A stretch of DNA of 5,217 nt from Clostridiaceae bacterium (GTDB lineage Bacteria > Bacillota > Clostridia > UBA1212 > DUPL01), in the NCBI GenBank assembly GCA_012522035.1, contig JAAYLF010000011.1:1-5217 (forward strand), in the 5' to 3' direction. The notes under the pieces were generated by a model. That model saw only the letters and a program-made list of their open reading frames with translations, was not told the DNA's origin and made no database searches. How positions within the stretch are numbered: position 1 is the stretch's first letter; every line of letters starts with the position of its first letter. The translations under genes and the position numbers were made by a program. This document shows positions 1 to 5,217 of the stretch, one piece after another.

Positions 1-1
1 C

Positions 2-196
2 CCGACAAGAAGACATGCATTCCTTGAGGATATAACCAACAAGGTTCCAAAGGAATTCATCCGTTCTTCGGGAAGGGATGCATTGGCAACCCTTGAGGCA
101 ACCTTTGCGGTCATTGAGTCTTATGAAAACGGTGGGGCCTTGGTTCGCCCTCATCCACTGCCAAACCTGCATGGAGAACCATCAGTTGTCTGGTAA
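2..196 (+). CDS. 3' end of a Gfo/Idh/MocA-like oxidoreductase gene (partial)
   Basis: This is an open frame from the window edge to a TAA stop at 194-196, giving the last 64 residues of a protein that starts upstream. The tail contains a stretch reading FLEDITNKVPKEF, then GRDALATLEATFAVIESYE, and ends in PSVVW. An 'FL(E/D)xI ... G.(D/E)AL..LE...A..S...G' arrangement is typical of the C-terminal end of Gfo/Idh/MocA NAD(P)-dependent sugar or inositol dehydrogenases. The Rossmann fold and catalytic residues lie outside the window, so substrate and activity cannot be judged. The last 15 bases overlap the 3' end of the convergent hexosaminidase gene. Family assignment is inference from a short tail; that it is coding is much safer, because composition and frame are clean. 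Confidence 0.6.
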   Translation, partial: PTRRHAFLEDITNKVPKEFIRSSGRDALATLEATFAVIESYENGGALVRPHPLPNLHGEPSVVW

Positions 197-1921
197 AATT
201 TTGGTTACAACACGGAGGCTGTCTTCAAGGCCTCCTTTTCTGTTTCTCATGCTCCAAAGCCTTTTGTGCTCATCCACTATGGTTTCTTGCATGCCAAGAA
301 GAACCTTTTCAAACTCTTCCTTTGTCATGTCAGAGTCGGGGAAAGTATCCAAAAGACCATGGTATCCCAGCTTGTAGCAGGCAAGATGGCATGCAAATTT
401 AAGCATTCTTCCACCGTTTATATATTCATCAACTATTAAACCTGCATCCTTGCATTTCATTTTTGCTTCATTCAAGGTATACAGTATTTTGTTGATATAT
501 GGATAAATTCTTGATGCAATATACTCTGAAGTGGTTCCTTTTACAGAGTCTTTTTCATCAAGAGGTGAGTACAGAACCCTTACAAGGTTTGTTATGTTGT
601 TCTGTTTGATCTCCTCGTATGTATGGTAAAGACCTGCTTCAAGCACCAGATGCCCCATTATTTCGCGTTCATCTTCAAATATGAACATGTTCAGATACCT
701 TGGAAGGTTGCTGTAGTTTTCATTCCTTTTTCTTGTATTCCAGGACATGGCAGCTCCATATGCAAAACCTGCATAACTTACAGGCAGGTACTGCAAATGT
801 CCATTGTCACCCCAGTCAGTGTTTAGAAGACCCATGGCACCGTGTTTTTTGCCATATCTTGCCGCATTGTCAATGTTTGCTATCATCTGGTCGGTCTGAC
901 CCCAGATGCTGTTCCAGGAAGCAGTTCCTGGACAGGTGTAAAACGGGATGTTGGCATCCTTGAAAATTTTACAGCTTGCTTCTGTTGGCTGTGTGGACAA
1001 GTATCCCCAGTTAAGGGTAATTACATCTTTGGGCAGTCCGGGTACAAGTTCAGGGTAGGAAAGGATAATATCTCCCCAGAACATCATTGTTTTGCCCCTT
1101 CTTTTAACATCCTCGTAGATTTTCATTAAAAAGTTCTTGTATACTCTGCCAACCCCAACTTCGTTGCAAAGGCTTTTGCTTTTTCCGTTTCCAAGTTCCA
1201 AGGTTTCATCACATCCCACATTGAACTTGTCCGAGGAAAAGTAAGGCAAAAGGTCATCGTACAAGCTCTTGACAAATTCAAAAGACCTGTCATCAAGGGG
1301 ATTCAGACACAGCGGAGTGGGGATGAAAGTTCCTTGGAACTCAAACCCGTCCGGGCATTCTGCAAGATCTTTGAACTCTTCCCTTGCAAGCCAGGGACCC
1401 ATGTGTCCAAAACTGTTCTGGTTTGGAACCAGTTCGATATATCTTTCCCGGCAGTACCTGTCAAGCTCAACAATTTCCTCCCCTGTGACAGGAGTCTGAT
1501 CCTTCCATACATCGGGAAAACTTTCATATGCAAAAGAAAACCCTTCTATGTACAGTTGCAGCTGATTTATTTTCAAATCAGCCAGCATGTCTATTATGTG
1601 ATAGAGGGTTTCCATGGTAGGTATCTTGCTTCTGGATATGTCCAGCATTACCCCTCTCACACTGAAATCAGGGCTGTCTTTTATCTTTAAATTTGGGATT
1701 CTTAGGTCGCACTGCTTAAAGATTAGCTTGAGGGTGGTTTCTGCCCGGAACAACCCTGCATCGCTTCCATACAGTTTTATTGTATCATCCTTTATTTCAA
1801 TTCTGTATTCTTCTTCATTTTTGTATTCCTTGTGTATTTTTACTATCTCGCTTGTTTTCTTGCTCGTGCCTTCCAGGTATTCCACCTTTTTGGGTGTCGG
1901 GTATATTAAAAGTGGTTTCAT
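182..1921 (-). CDS. Family 20 glycoside hydrolase, beta-N-acetylhexosaminidase type, cytoplasmic
   Basis: The 579-residue product should remove terminal GlcNAc or GalNAc from the non-reducing end of small glycosides by the substrate-assisted GH20 mechanism. Residues 1-85 look like the usual GH20 N-terminal alpha/beta domain. The catalytic barrel starts at about 86 with VRGVMLDISR (Arg89, Asp94), a typical barrel entry. FGHMG at 171-175 matches the conserved barrel histidine motif. The catalytic Asp-Glu pair is D238-E239 in NVGCDET. Trp282, Trp305, Trp336 and Trp370 (in NTDWGDNGH) fit the aromatic substrate pocket. Residues from about 400 on form a helical C-terminal region I cannot name. There is no signal peptide, so it should act inside the cell on imported chito- or muropeptide-derived sugars; that role is inference. 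Start choice: AGGAG at 1931-1935 (minus) sits 9 bases before ATG, and the N-terminus is domain-like. It is transcribed from the divergent gap at 1922-2001 and ends inside the convergent gene. Confidence 0.9.
   Translation of the reverse strand: MKPLLIYPTPKKVEYLEGTSKKTSEIVKIHKEYKNEEEYRIEIKDDTIKLYGSDAGLFRAETTLKLIFKQCDLRIPNLKIKDSPDFSVRGVMLDISRSKIPTMETLYHIIDMLADLKINQLQLYIEGFSFAYESFPDVWKDQTPVTGEEIVELDRYCRERYIELVPNQNSFGHMGPWLAREEFKDLAECPDGFEFQGTFIPTPLCLNPLDDRSFEFVKSLYDDLLPYFSSDKFNVGCDETLELGNGKSKSLCNEVGVGRVYKNFLMKIYEDVKRRGKTMMFWGDIILSYPELVPGLPKDVITLNWGYLSTQPTEASCKIFKDANIPFYTCPGTASWNSIWGQTDQMIANIDNAARYGKKHGAMGLLNTDWGDNGHLQYLPVSYAGFAYGAAMSWNTRKRNENYSNLPRYLNMFIFEDEREIMGHLVLEAGLYHTYEEIKQNNITNLVRVLYSPLDEKDSVKGTTSEYIASRIYPYINKILYTLNEAKMKCKDAGLIVDEYINGGRMLKFACHLACYKLGYHGLLDTFPDSDMTKEEFEKVLLGMQETIVDEHKRLWSMRNRKGGLEDSLRVVTKILPDN
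214..239 (+). terminator. Putative intrinsic terminator for the upstream plus-strand gene, inside the GH20 coding region
   Basis: GGAGGC (214-219) pairs with GCCTCC (230-235), extended by one T-G pair, around an 8-base loop. It is followed by TTTTCTGTTTCT. It lies 18 bases past the stop of the plus-strand gene. Read on the minus strand the U-run is missing, so it should not stop hexosaminidase transcription. It is short but GC-rich; function is inferred. Confidence 0.5.
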
Positions 1922-1942
1922 GTGGCTTCACTCCTGACAGTA

Positions 1943-1972
1943 TTGATATCAAAAGTTAGTATATGGTATAAT
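1943..1972 (+). promoter_or_regulatory. Strong sigma-A type promoter with extended -10, driving the DUF2752 gene
   Basis: TTGATA (1943-1948) is followed after 18 bases by a perfect TATAAT (1967-1972), preceded by TGG, which makes an extended -10. The start would be near 1979, only about 23 bases before the GTG start codon, with AGGAAGG (1986-1992) as ribosome site. It overlaps the divergent promoter of the hydrolase gene. Confidence 0.7.
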
Positions 1973-1986
1973 GGACAAAAATTCAA
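1958..1986 (-). promoter_or_regulatory. Likely sigma-A type promoter of the GH20 gene
   Basis: On the minus strand, TTGAAT (1986-1981) is separated by 17 bases from TATACT (1963-1958), four and five matches of six to the consensus. Transcription would begin near 1951, giving a 5' leader of about 30 bases that holds the AGGAG ribosome site. It interlocks with the plus-strand promoter at 1943-1972. Confidence 0.5.
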
Positions 1987-2001
1987 GGAAGGAAGTATTG
2001 G

Positions 2002-2448
2002 GTGAAAAGGCTGCAAAAGGGATTAGGGCTTTTATTAAAAGATTTGAAAATTGCAATACCTGCGCTATTGGTTTTTGGTTTGTATTCATTAACAGCCAAT
2101 CTTTTTTTGCCTAGATATTGCCCTTTTGTATTGCTTACAGGTCTTCCTTGTGCAGGATGTGGCATGACAAGGGCCACAATTTTGCTTTTTAGGGGCAGAA
2201 TTGTGGAAAGTCTTGTAATGCATCCAATGGCTCCAAGTTATGTTTTACTTGCAATTGCATATGGGCTTTTCAAATATGTTTTGTTTATTGATACAAAAAG
2301 CTTGAAGTCCCTGCTCGTTTTTGTATTGGTAACCACCATGGTTGTTTATGGTATCAGGATGTTTCTGGTTTTTCCAAATCAGGTGCCAATGGTGTATTAT
2401 GACGGGAACTTGCTTGTGCGATTGCTTGAAACAGTTTTGTCCAGGTAG
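2002..2448 (+). CDS. DUF2752 family small membrane protein
   Basis: The product has 148 residues. The hallmark is at residues 40-58: CP, then TGLPCAGCGMTRA, matching the DUF2752 pattern CPx(n)TGxPCxGCGxTRA with cysteines at 40, 50 and 53. A hydrophobic segment precedes it (about 17-36), with two more after it (about 77-95 and 103-124), so it is an inner-membrane protein. A CxxC pair beside the membrane suggests metal binding or a redox role, but the biochemical function of DUF2752 is not established. The GTG start is chosen because AGGAAGG at 1986-1992 lies 9 bases before it, just after a strong promoter. The next gene downstream encodes another small membrane protein with its own promoter 75 bases on, so the two may be functionally linked. 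Family call is firm, function unknown. Confidence 0.85.
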   Translation: MKRLQKGLGLLLKDLKIAIPALLVFGLYSLTANLFLPRYCPFVLLTGLPCAGCGMTRATILLFRGRIVESLVMHPMAPSYVLLAIAYGLFKYVLFIDTKSLKSLLVFVLVTTMVVYGIRMFLVFPNQVPMVYYDGNLLVRLLETVLSR

Positions 2449-2468
2449 CATCAACAATGAAAATACAG

Positions 2469-2497
2469 TTGACCAGTAGATGGCTTTGCTGTATATA
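2469..2497 (+). promoter_or_regulatory. Likely sigma-A type promoter of the small membrane protein gene
   Basis: TTGACC (2469-2474) and TATATA (2492-2497) are separated by 17 bases, each matching five of six consensus bases. Transcription would begin near 2504, next to the ribosome site AGGAAGGA at 2507-2514. This leaves almost no 5' leader, so some transcripts may instead come from the DUF2752 promoter upstream. Confidence 0.5.
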
Positions 2498-2523
2498 TAG
2501 AGAAAAAGGAAGGATGGATTAAT

Positions 2524-2874
2524 ATGGATAACAATTATATGAATCAGGGTTACCAATATGCACCGCAGTATGAGGATCCTAATAATAAACCTCTTGATAT
2601 CAAGGACTGGCTCATTGTTTTAATTGTTCAAATGATTCCTTGTATTGGGTTTATCATGACATTGGTATGGGCGTTCGGATCAGGAAATGTTAACAGAAAA
2701 AGGTATTGTCAGGCAAATCTCATAATCATGCTCATATCCTTTATATAGAACATATTAGGCATTATACTTGTGTTTACAGTATTTGCAGGGGCGCTGGCTA
2801 CTTTCTTTGCTCAGTTTTCGGAAGGACTTGAATCGAGCCTTGGCGCGATAAGAATGTTGTTCAGTTTTATGTAG
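2524..2874 (+). pseudogene. Small two-helix membrane protein gene interrupted by an in-frame TAG codon
   Basis: AGGAAGGA at 2507-2514 lies 9 bases before ATG at 2524. The first 74 codons give a hydrophilic head rich in Asn, Tyr and Gln (residues 1-26), then DIKDWLIVLIVQMIP entering a first membrane helix (about 29-50), a short basic loop (NVNRKRYCQA) and the beginning of a second hydrophobic stretch (LIIMLISFI). The frame then meets TAG at 2746-2748. Without any shift it continues for 41 more codons (2749-2871): NILGIILVFTVFAGALATFF completes the hydrophobic helix, followed by a mostly polar tail ending at TAG 2872. Read through, the protein would have 116 residues and two membrane helices, a layout I associate with small unnamed Firmicutes membrane proteins of pattern 'DWL...IP...WAF...RA'. 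The internal stop could be a nonsense mutation, a sequence error, or true amber readthrough. The alternative is that only the 74-residue form is made. Function is unknown. Confidence 0.6.
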
Positions 2875-2918
2875 TTTGTTGGTGACTAAAATAATTTAAA
2901 AATTTTTTGATTAGGGTA

Positions 2919-2947
2919 TTTACATTTATTTTGATTAATGCTATTAT
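2919..2947 (+). promoter_or_regulatory. Likely sigma-A type promoter of the pyrR-permease operon
   Basis: TTTACA (2919-2924) and TATTAT (2942-2947) are exactly 17 bases apart, each five of six to consensus. The start would be around 2953-2955, immediately before the leader hairpin at 2958. That position is what an attenuation leader needs. The AT-rich stretch 2883-2918 just upstream could act as an UP element. Confidence 0.7.
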
Positions 2948-2952
2948 CATTC

Positions 2953-3078
2953 GGGCACGATATTTTTAAGTGGGCACCCAGATGCCGACAAGATATCGGG
3001 ATAAATAGTATAAGTGTATTCTTGTATATTTATGTCAGTATGTCTTGTCTGCTCTGAATCAGGCAAGACTTTTTTTGT
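2953..3078 (+). promoter_or_regulatory. PyrR-type transcription attenuation leader (anti-antiterminator and antiterminator)
   Basis: Three mutually exclusive folds can be drawn. First, an upstream hairpin pairs 2958-2966 with 2990-2998 (9 pairs, one T-G), has an asymmetric internal loop (2967-2972 against 2987-2989) and an upper stem GGCA/TGCC (2973-2976 with 2983-2986) capped by the hexaloop CCCAGA. This geometry is that of PyrR binding loops. Second, an antiterminator pairs 2984-2996 with 3040-3052 (12 of 13 positions), with ATAAATA (3001-3007) pairing TATTTAT (3027-3033) inside it. Third, the terminator at 3042-3076. The antiterminator uses bases from both the upstream hairpin and the terminator 5' arm. 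In known systems PyrR with UMP holds the upstream hairpin, freeing the terminator. The hexaloop differs from the CNGNGA consensus I recall at one fixed base, so PyrR binding is inferred mainly from structure and from pyrR lying directly downstream. Confidence 0.72.
3042..3076 (+). terminator. Regulated intrinsic terminator (attenuator) ahead of pyrR
   Basis: GTCTTGTCTG (3042-3051) pairs with CAGGCAAGAC (3060-3069) in a 10-pair stem with one T-G, an 8-base loop, and seven T at 3070-3076. It ends 17 bases before the pyrR start and comes after the operon promoter, so it must be read through for pyrR and the permease to be expressed. The 5' arm is also the 3' arm of the antiterminator. Confidence 0.85.
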
Positions 3079-3080
3079 GT

Positions 3081-3090
3081 GGAGGTGAGG
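3081..3090 (+). promoter_or_regulatory. Ribosome site that fixes the pyrR start codon
   Basis: GGAGGTGAGG is a near-perfect Shine-Dalgarno sequence. GGAGG ends 8 bases before GTG at 3094. A longer frame could begin at GTG 3079, but that would place this site inside the coding region with nothing before it except the terminator T-run. Confidence 0.8.
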
Positions 3091-3093
3091 ATT

Positions 3094-3630
3094 GTGAAGT
3101 TGAAAGGACAAATGATGGACGAGACAGCAGTAGAAAGGGCTATTGTTCGTATTGCACATCAGATAGTCGAAAGAAATCATGGTACTGAAGAACTCTGCAT
3201 TATAGGCATAAAATCGAAAGGTTATCCTATTGCAAAAAGAATAGCAGATGCGATCTACAAAATTGAGGGAGTAAGGATTGATCTTGGAGCTCTTGACATT
3301 ACATCCTACAGGGATGACATATCAAATTACACCAGGAAATCCGTTATTAACGACACGGATATCCCTTTTTCACTGATAGGTAAAAAAGTTGTTTTGGTTG
3401 ATGATGTTATTTACACGGGTAGAACGGCACGTGCTGCCATGGATGCGGTTATGGACCAGGGCAGGGCAGCCAAGATTCAGCTTGCGGTTTTGGTTGACAG
3501 AGGCCATCGTGAACTTCCTATCCGTCCCGATTTTGTTGGGAAGAACATCCCGACTTCCAGAATGGAAAATGTGCTGGTCCGCCTAAAAGAAATAGACGGT
3601 GAGACTGGTGTTTTTTTATATCAAATCTAA
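3094..3630 (+). CDS. pyrR: Bifunctional pyrimidine operon regulator PyrR / uracil phosphoribosyltransferase
   Basis: The product has 178 residues, close to the roughly 180 of Bacillus PyrR. In known members it is an RNA-binding regulator that senses UMP, and it also has weak uracil phosphoribosyltransferase activity. The PRPP loop is at 101-111, LVDDVIYTGRT, in the standard type I phosphoribosyltransferase form. DITSYRDDIS (68-77) and DRGHRELPIRPDFVGKNIP (135-153) are PyrR hallmarks and match Bacillus subtilis PyrR almost residue for residue as I remember it. Starting at GTG 3094 gives MKLKGQMMDE, which aligns without gaps to the Bacillus N-terminus; ATG 3112 would lose these residues. It is the first gene of an operon with the permease 20 bases downstream, and its own leader carries the attenuator it should control, so it is autoregulated. 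No missing key residue is seen. Confidence 0.96.
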   Translation: MKLKGQMMDETAVERAIVRIAHQIVERNHGTEELCIIGIKSKGYPIAKRIADAIYKIEGVRIDLGALDITSYRDDISNYTRKSVINDTDIPFSLIGKKVVLVDDVIYTGRTARAAMDAVMDQGRAAKIQLAVLVDRGHRELPIRPDFVGKNIPTSRMENVLVRLKEIDGETGVFLYQI

Positions 3631-3650
3631 TACTATAGGGGGATTTTTTT

Positions 3651-5072
3651 ATGCAAGATGACAAAAAATTTATTGGTTATTTACCAGATGAACGGCCACC
3701 GGTATGGAAACTGATATTGTACGCTCTGCAGCAAGTTATCGTAATGTTCCCTGCTACTGTTGCTGTTGCAATTATTACTGGATTTCACATTTCCACCTCT
3801 ATATTTGCTAGTGGTTTGGCTACATTGTGCTTCATCCTTGTTACAGGAAGAAAGATTCCGCTGTATTATGGTTCCAGCTTTTCATATGTAACTGCCATAG
3901 GCAGCTTGATGGCTCTTGAGGAACTTTCAGGATACTCCTTGGATGATAAGATTGCCATGGCACAATTCGGTATTGTAATGTCAGGTTTCGTTTCAATTAT
4001 TGCAGGTCTTATCGTAAAGCAGTTTGGAAAAGAATCCATCGAGAAGGTACTGCCTGCTCACATTACAGGCCCAATAGCCATGGTTATAGGTCTGACTCTG
4101 GCAGGTACTGCTATTGAAGACTCCCAGTCCATATTCAAAGGCGTTGACGAGCAAGGAGATGCTATTCTTGCAGCAGGAAACAACGCTCAGTCCATGCCCT
4201 TGGTTGTTGGATTGATTACTTTGATTGCTACAATAATGTTCTCTGTTTACTTGAAAGGCATCTGGGGACAACTTCCTCTTATCCTTGGACCAATGGTAGG
4301 ATGTGTTGCAGCCTTTATTGTCTATTTGGCAACGGATGTTAATCTGTTCAAAATTGTTCCAGCAGCAATTCAGGATAATAAATTGTTCGCCCTTCCAAAT
4401 ATTACTTTCCCAAAACCAAATCTAAGGGCAGTTGTTGCGATAATGCCTATAGCTCTTGCAACCATACCCGAGTCTACTGCACATATCTATCAGCTTGATA
4501 TTTACGTAAAGGATTTGGCTAGAAAGAAGAATTCCGATAAGAAGTATGACCTTGCCAGCAAGCTTGGTTTGAACCTGATTGGTGACGGTATTGGAGACAT
4601 CGTTGCAGGTGCGATTGGCGGTCCTGCAGGTACAAACTATGGAGAGAACATCAGTGCAATGGCAATTACAAGAGTATTCTCCGTACATGTTTTGGTTGTG
4701 GCAGCTTTGATTTCAATGCTTATTGCCTGCTTCACCCCATTGATTAGTGTAATCTATGCAATTCCAGCTGCTGTTATTGGCGGACTTGAGATATATCTGT
4801 TCGGAGCTATTGCTGCACAAGGTGTTGCAATCATGATAGAGAAAAAAGTGGACATGTTCAGCGCCAAGAATATTGCAGTTATGGCATGTATAATGGTAAT
4901 AGGTCTTGGTGGCAACTATGGATTTGGCGGAACCGGCAACATTCCATTCTTCGGTCTCGACATACCATGTGTAGCAACCGCAGCCATATTTGGTATACTG
5001 CTGAATCTTGTCTTGAGCATAGGCGACTTGATAAAGAAGAAAGAAGTTAAAGAAACTGTTGAAAATGCATAA
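3651..5072 (+). CDS. uraA: Uracil permease, NCS2 (UraA/PyrP) family
   Basis: This 473-residue inner-membrane protein should import uracil with protons, feeding the salvage pathway. It is rich in hydrophobic helices throughout, consistent with the 14-segment NCS2 fold. The two substrate-binding glutamates of UraA have counterparts: E274 in TIPESTAH (with H278) and E332 in GTNYGENISAMAIT, which is also the NCS2 signature region. GRKIPLYYGSSFSYV (66-80) matches the first core-domain crossover (TM3) of the family. One oddity: the TM1 motif usually read as Gln-His is Gln-Gln here (Q27-Q28), followed by the familiar MFPATV. A polar cytoplasmic tail rich in Lys and Glu ends the protein. AGGGGGA at 3637-3643 lies 7 bases before ATG. 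Co-transcription with pyrR and the shared attenuated leader favour uracil over xanthine or urate as substrate; a strong terminator follows. Confidence 0.92.
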   Translation: MQDDKKFIGYLPDERPPVWKLILYALQQVIVMFPATVAVAIITGFHISTSIFASGLATLCFILVTGRKIPLYYGSSFSYVTAIGSLMALEELSGYSLDDKIAMAQFGIVMSGFVSIIAGLIVKQFGKESIEKVLPAHITGPIAMVIGLTLAGTAIEDSQSIFKGVDEQGDAILAAGNNAQSMPLVVGLITLIATIMFSVYLKGIWGQLPLILGPMVGCVAAFIVYLATDVNLFKIVPAAIQDNKLFALPNITFPKPNLRAVVAIMPIALATIPESTAHIYQLDIYVKDLARKKNSDKKYDLASKLGLNLIGDGIGDIVAGAIGGPAGTNYGENISAMAITRVFSVHVLVVAALISMLIACFTPLISVIYAIPAAVIGGLEIYLFGAIAAQGVAIMIEKKVDMFSAKNIAVMACIMVIGLGGNYGFGGTGNIPFFGLDIPCVATAAIFGILLNLVLSIGDLIKKKEVKETVENA

Positions 5073-5095
5073 TGTATAATAGTGGGTTATACAAT

Positions 5096-5135
5096 ATGAC
5101 GTCAGTCACCGATTTGACTGGCGTCATTTATTTTT
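5096..5135 (+). terminator. Intrinsic terminator of the pyrR-permease operon
   Basis: A 13-pair stem joins 5096-5108 and 5115-5127, with one T-G pair and a six-base loop CCGATT, followed by TTTATTTTT. It begins 24 bases after the permease stop. A small hairpin, GTATAA/TTATAC (5074-5079 with 5087-5092), sits just before it. I see no upstream sequence that could form an antiterminator, so it looks like a plain end-of-operon terminator. Confidence 0.9.
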
Positions 5136-5147
5136 GGATGTCAGATT

Positions 5148-5217
5148 ATGTACAATAGGATAAAGAATGATATACACGGCTTAATGCAGAAAGCAAGAAT
5201 TATTGATATTTTCAGAG
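5148..5217 (+). CDS. Possible start of a further gene, cut by the window end
   Basis: From ATG 5148 the frame stays open to the last base (23 codons), reading MYNRIKNDIHGLMQKARIID and then IFR. The mix of charged and hydrophobic residues looks like a helical N-terminus. The only ribosome-site candidate is a weak GGATG at 5136-5140, right after the operon terminator's T-run, and no clear promoter lies between terminator and start. ATG 5184 in the same frame is an alternative start with no ribosome site. I do not recognise the protein, and 70 bases are too few to be sure it is coding. Confidence 0.3.
   Translation, partial: MYNRIKNDIHGLMQKARIIDIFR

Noticed and set aside
2883..2916. An AT-rich stretch with T-runs after the interrupted membrane gene might be a terminator.
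   Set aside because: It only allows weak A-T pairing without a GC stem; it is more likely upstream promoter sequence for pyrR.
2936..3003. A short open stretch in the leader (reading ...IFLSGHPDADKISG) looked like a peptide remnant.
   Set aside because: It has no start codon or ribosome site and lies between stops. The same bases are explained by the paired leader RNA structure.
3079..3093. An upstream GTG at 3079 would lengthen PyrR by five residues.
   Set aside because: It would put the excellent GGAGGTGAGG ribosome site inside the coding region, and the start at 3094 aligns gap-free with known PyrR N-termini.
2947..3180. A 77-codon minus-strand open frame across the pyrR leader and start.
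   Set aside because: It has no ribosome site, overlaps the pyrR start and the attenuator, and its residue pattern is not protein-like.
3628..3642. TAATACTATAGGGGG resembles a T7 RNA polymerase promoter.
   Set aside because: The central GACTC block of the T7 promoter is missing. The string is just the pyrR stop codon, a short spacer and the permease ribosome site.
5075..5080. A perfect TATAAT just after the permease stop codon.
   Set aside because: There is no acceptable -35 element at 16-18 bases and no TGn extension. Any transcript would run straight into the terminator.
5096..5147. The post-permease terminator could be a second PyrR attenuator controlling the next gene.
   Set aside because: No upstream sequence pairs well with the terminator 5' arm, and there is no PyrR-type hairpin. 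The small GTATAA/TTATAC hairpin does not compete with it.

Overview
The window looks like chromosomal DNA from a low-to-moderate GC Gram-positive bacterium of the Clostridia. The signs are strong AGGAGG-like ribosome sites, good sigma-A type promoters, GTG starts, a PyrR regulator with a leader attenuator, and protein sequences of clostridial flavour. A thermocellum-type (Acetivibrio/Hungateiclostridium) relative would fit, but that is an impression, not something the sequence proves.

Layout. Bases 1-196 (+) are the 3' end of a gene whose tail resembles the C-terminus of Gfo/Idh/MocA-type oxidoreductases. It meets, tail to tail and with a 15-base overlap, a complete minus-strand gene (182-1921) for an intracellular family 20 glycoside hydrolase (beta-N-acetylhexosaminidase type). 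A likely terminator for the plus-strand gene lies inside the coding region of the hexosaminidase gene (214-239). The 80-base gap at 1922-2001 carries two interlocking divergent promoters. One serves the hydrolase and the other a small DUF2752 membrane protein (2002-2448). Next comes a small Tyr/Gln-rich membrane protein gene with its own promoter (2524-2874). Its frame is cut by a single in-frame TAG at 2746, after which 41 coding-like codons follow.

The right half is a pyrimidine-salvage operon. A sigma-A type promoter (2919-2947) starts a leader of about 140 bases. The leader can fold either into a terminator (3042-3076) or into a long antiterminator, and an upstream hairpin (2958-2998) competes with the antiterminator. 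This is the classic PyrR attenuation design. pyrR (3094-3630) follows, then, 20 bases later, a UraA/PyrP-type uracil permease (3651-5072) and a strong terminator (5096-5135). UMP-bound PyrR should stabilise the upstream hairpin, so the terminator forms and regulator and permease are shut off when pyrimidines are plentiful. No de novo pyr genes lie in this transcription unit. A possible new reading frame begins at 5148 and runs off the window.

I did not find an obviously undescribed system. The points most worth a second look are the interrupted small membrane gene, the DUF2752/small-membrane-protein pair, and the non-consensus but well-formed PyrR leader. No stretch over 300 bases lacks a gene.
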